Shown here in pieces: positions 5,922-6,211 of a DNA stretch of 6,211 bases. A model generated the notes under the pieces. The model was not told the origin of the DNA, made no database searches, and worked only from the letters and a program-made list of their open reading frames with translations. Source of the DNA: Clostridia bacterium (GTDB lineage: Bacteria; Bacillota; Clostridia; Christensenellales; Pumilibacteraceae); contig CAAFIN010000277.1 in NCBI GenBank assembly GCA_900762945.1, positions 1-6,211 of the forward strand, read 5' to 3'. The position numbers were made by a program, and so were the translations under genes. Every line of letters begins with the position of its first letter. The stretch's first letter is position 1.

Positions 5922-5942
5922 ACGCCCGCGGCGGCATAAAAT
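5914..5942 (+). promoter_or_regulatory. Tentative sigma-E-like (mother-cell) promoter for yqfC
   Basis: CATAAAAT (5935-5942) fits the sporulation sigma-E -10 consensus CATACANT at all but one defined position. About 14 bases upstream, TTATTTT (5914-5920) is a partial match to the -35 consensus, roughly 5 of 7. YqfC genes are under sigma-E in B. subtilis, which motivates the call. The -35 part coincides with the terminator T-tract, so it may be fortuitous. No sigma-A promoter was evident. Confidence 0.35.
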
Positions 5943-5951
5943 AAGGTAAGA

Positions 5952-6000
5952 ACGGTTTCGATCAGACTGTAAAACCGTGGCGGCGGGAGCGGCAAACCGC
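5952..6000 (+). repeat. Two hairpins in the leader before yqfC
   Basis: ACGGTTT (5952-5958) and AAACCGT (5972-5978) form a perfect 7-base inverted repeat around a 13-base loop. A second small hairpin, GCGG (5989-5992) with CCGC (5997-6000), has a four-base CAAA loop. No T-run follows either. They lie between the putative promoter and the ribosome-binding site GGAGGT (6022-6027). They may stabilise the transcript, control translation or be an operator; the function is unknown. Confidence 0.5.
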
Positions 6001-6031
6001 AAATAACGGAGAGAATTTACCGGAGGTATAA

Positions 6032-6211
6032 TTGAGTATTTTCCGCGAAATATGCGAAAAGATTGGCTACGAAGCGGCGGGCGGGTACAATATCGTCGAC
6101 TTCGGCGGCAAGCACGTTTACGTCGAGGGCGCGGACAGAATTATCTCGATCGGCGACGATAAAATCGTACTCGGCGCTGGCAAGAAAATCATAACCGTGA
6201 CGGGCGAAAAC
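6032..6211 (+). CDS. yqfC: YabP/YqfC-family sporulation protein, N-terminal part (runs off the window)
   Basis: Sixty codons are present and the frame is open at the right edge, so the gene is truncated by the window. The pattern YNIVDFGGKHVYVEGADRII followed by SIGDDKIVLGAGKKIITVTGEN (20-60) is the repeated beta-strand layout of the YabP/YqfC family: a short hydrophobic strand, G-containing turns, an I-x-x-I-x-x-D segment and the closing V-x-G-x-N. These proteins are largely confined to endospore formers, where they act in the mother cell; their biochemical role is unknown. The start must be the TTG at 6032, since an in-frame TAA sits immediately before it (6029-6031), GGAGGT lies at 6022-6027, and no ATG or GTG start follows nearby with a ribosome-binding site. 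YqfC fits better than YabP because of the start and general spacing, but the two are hard to separate from 60 residues. Confidence 0.85.
   Translation, partial: MSIFREICEKIGYEAAGGYNIVDFGGKHVYVEGADRIISIGDDKIVLGAGKKIITVTGEN

Noticed and set aside
5760..5939. Open frame of 59 codons starting at a TTG inside ogg and continuing past its stop
   Set aside because: No ribosome-binding site precedes the TTG, most of it overlaps ogg or the terminator at 5881-5921, and ogg already has its normal C-terminus, so neither a gene nor a frameshift is supported.
5963..5974. CAGACTGTAAAA resembles the anticodon loop of tRNA-Tyr
   Set aside because: There is no matching 3' anticodon stem, acceptor stem or T-loop around it, and T-box elements are not evident; a short chance match.

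Overview
The window reads as a stretch of chromosome from a Gram-positive, probably spore-forming bacterium of the Clostridia. About half its bases are G or C. The evidence is the order rplU-prp-rpmA, an N-terminally extended L27 paired with its Prp protease, a DivIVA-type coiled-coil protein, strong GGAGG ribosome-binding sites and a YabP/YqfC-family sporulation gene at the right edge. The exact lineage cannot be fixed by eye; an uncultured gut-type Clostridia lineage (Christensenellales-like) is my guess. All genes are on the plus strand, and I see no mobile element, CRISPR array, tRNA or rRNA.

Bases 1-3768 hold a tightly packed unit: lgt (lipoprotein diacylglyceryl transferase, with a long acidic tail), an unrecognised six-helix membrane protein, pncB (nicotinate phosphoribosyltransferase, NAD salvage) and a DivIVA-like coiled-coil protein. 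Neighbours overlap by 14 and 8 bases or sit 1 base apart, so they are almost certainly co-transcribed. They share envelope and growth themes rather than one pathway.

Bases 3769-4001 form a non-coding regulatory region. It contains an inverted repeat, a consensus sigma-A promoter (TTGACA-18-TATAAT) whose -35 box lies inside that repeat, and a structured leader like the known L21 leaders. This drives rplU, prp and rpmA (4002-4899), which make ribosomal protein L21, the protease that trims L27, and pre-L27. The operon ends at a strong, probably bidirectional, intrinsic terminator.

Bases 5000-5824 encode an OGG1-type 8-oxoguanine DNA glycosylase with its catalytic lysine and aspartate in place. 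A second intrinsic terminator follows. A leader of about 110 bases, with inverted repeats and a tentative sigma-E-like promoter, precedes a YqfC-like sporulation gene that starts at TTG and runs off the window. Most of the content is familiar. The parts most worth a second look are the promoter and leader architecture before rplU, the Lgt variant, the unknown membrane protein and the leader before yqfC.
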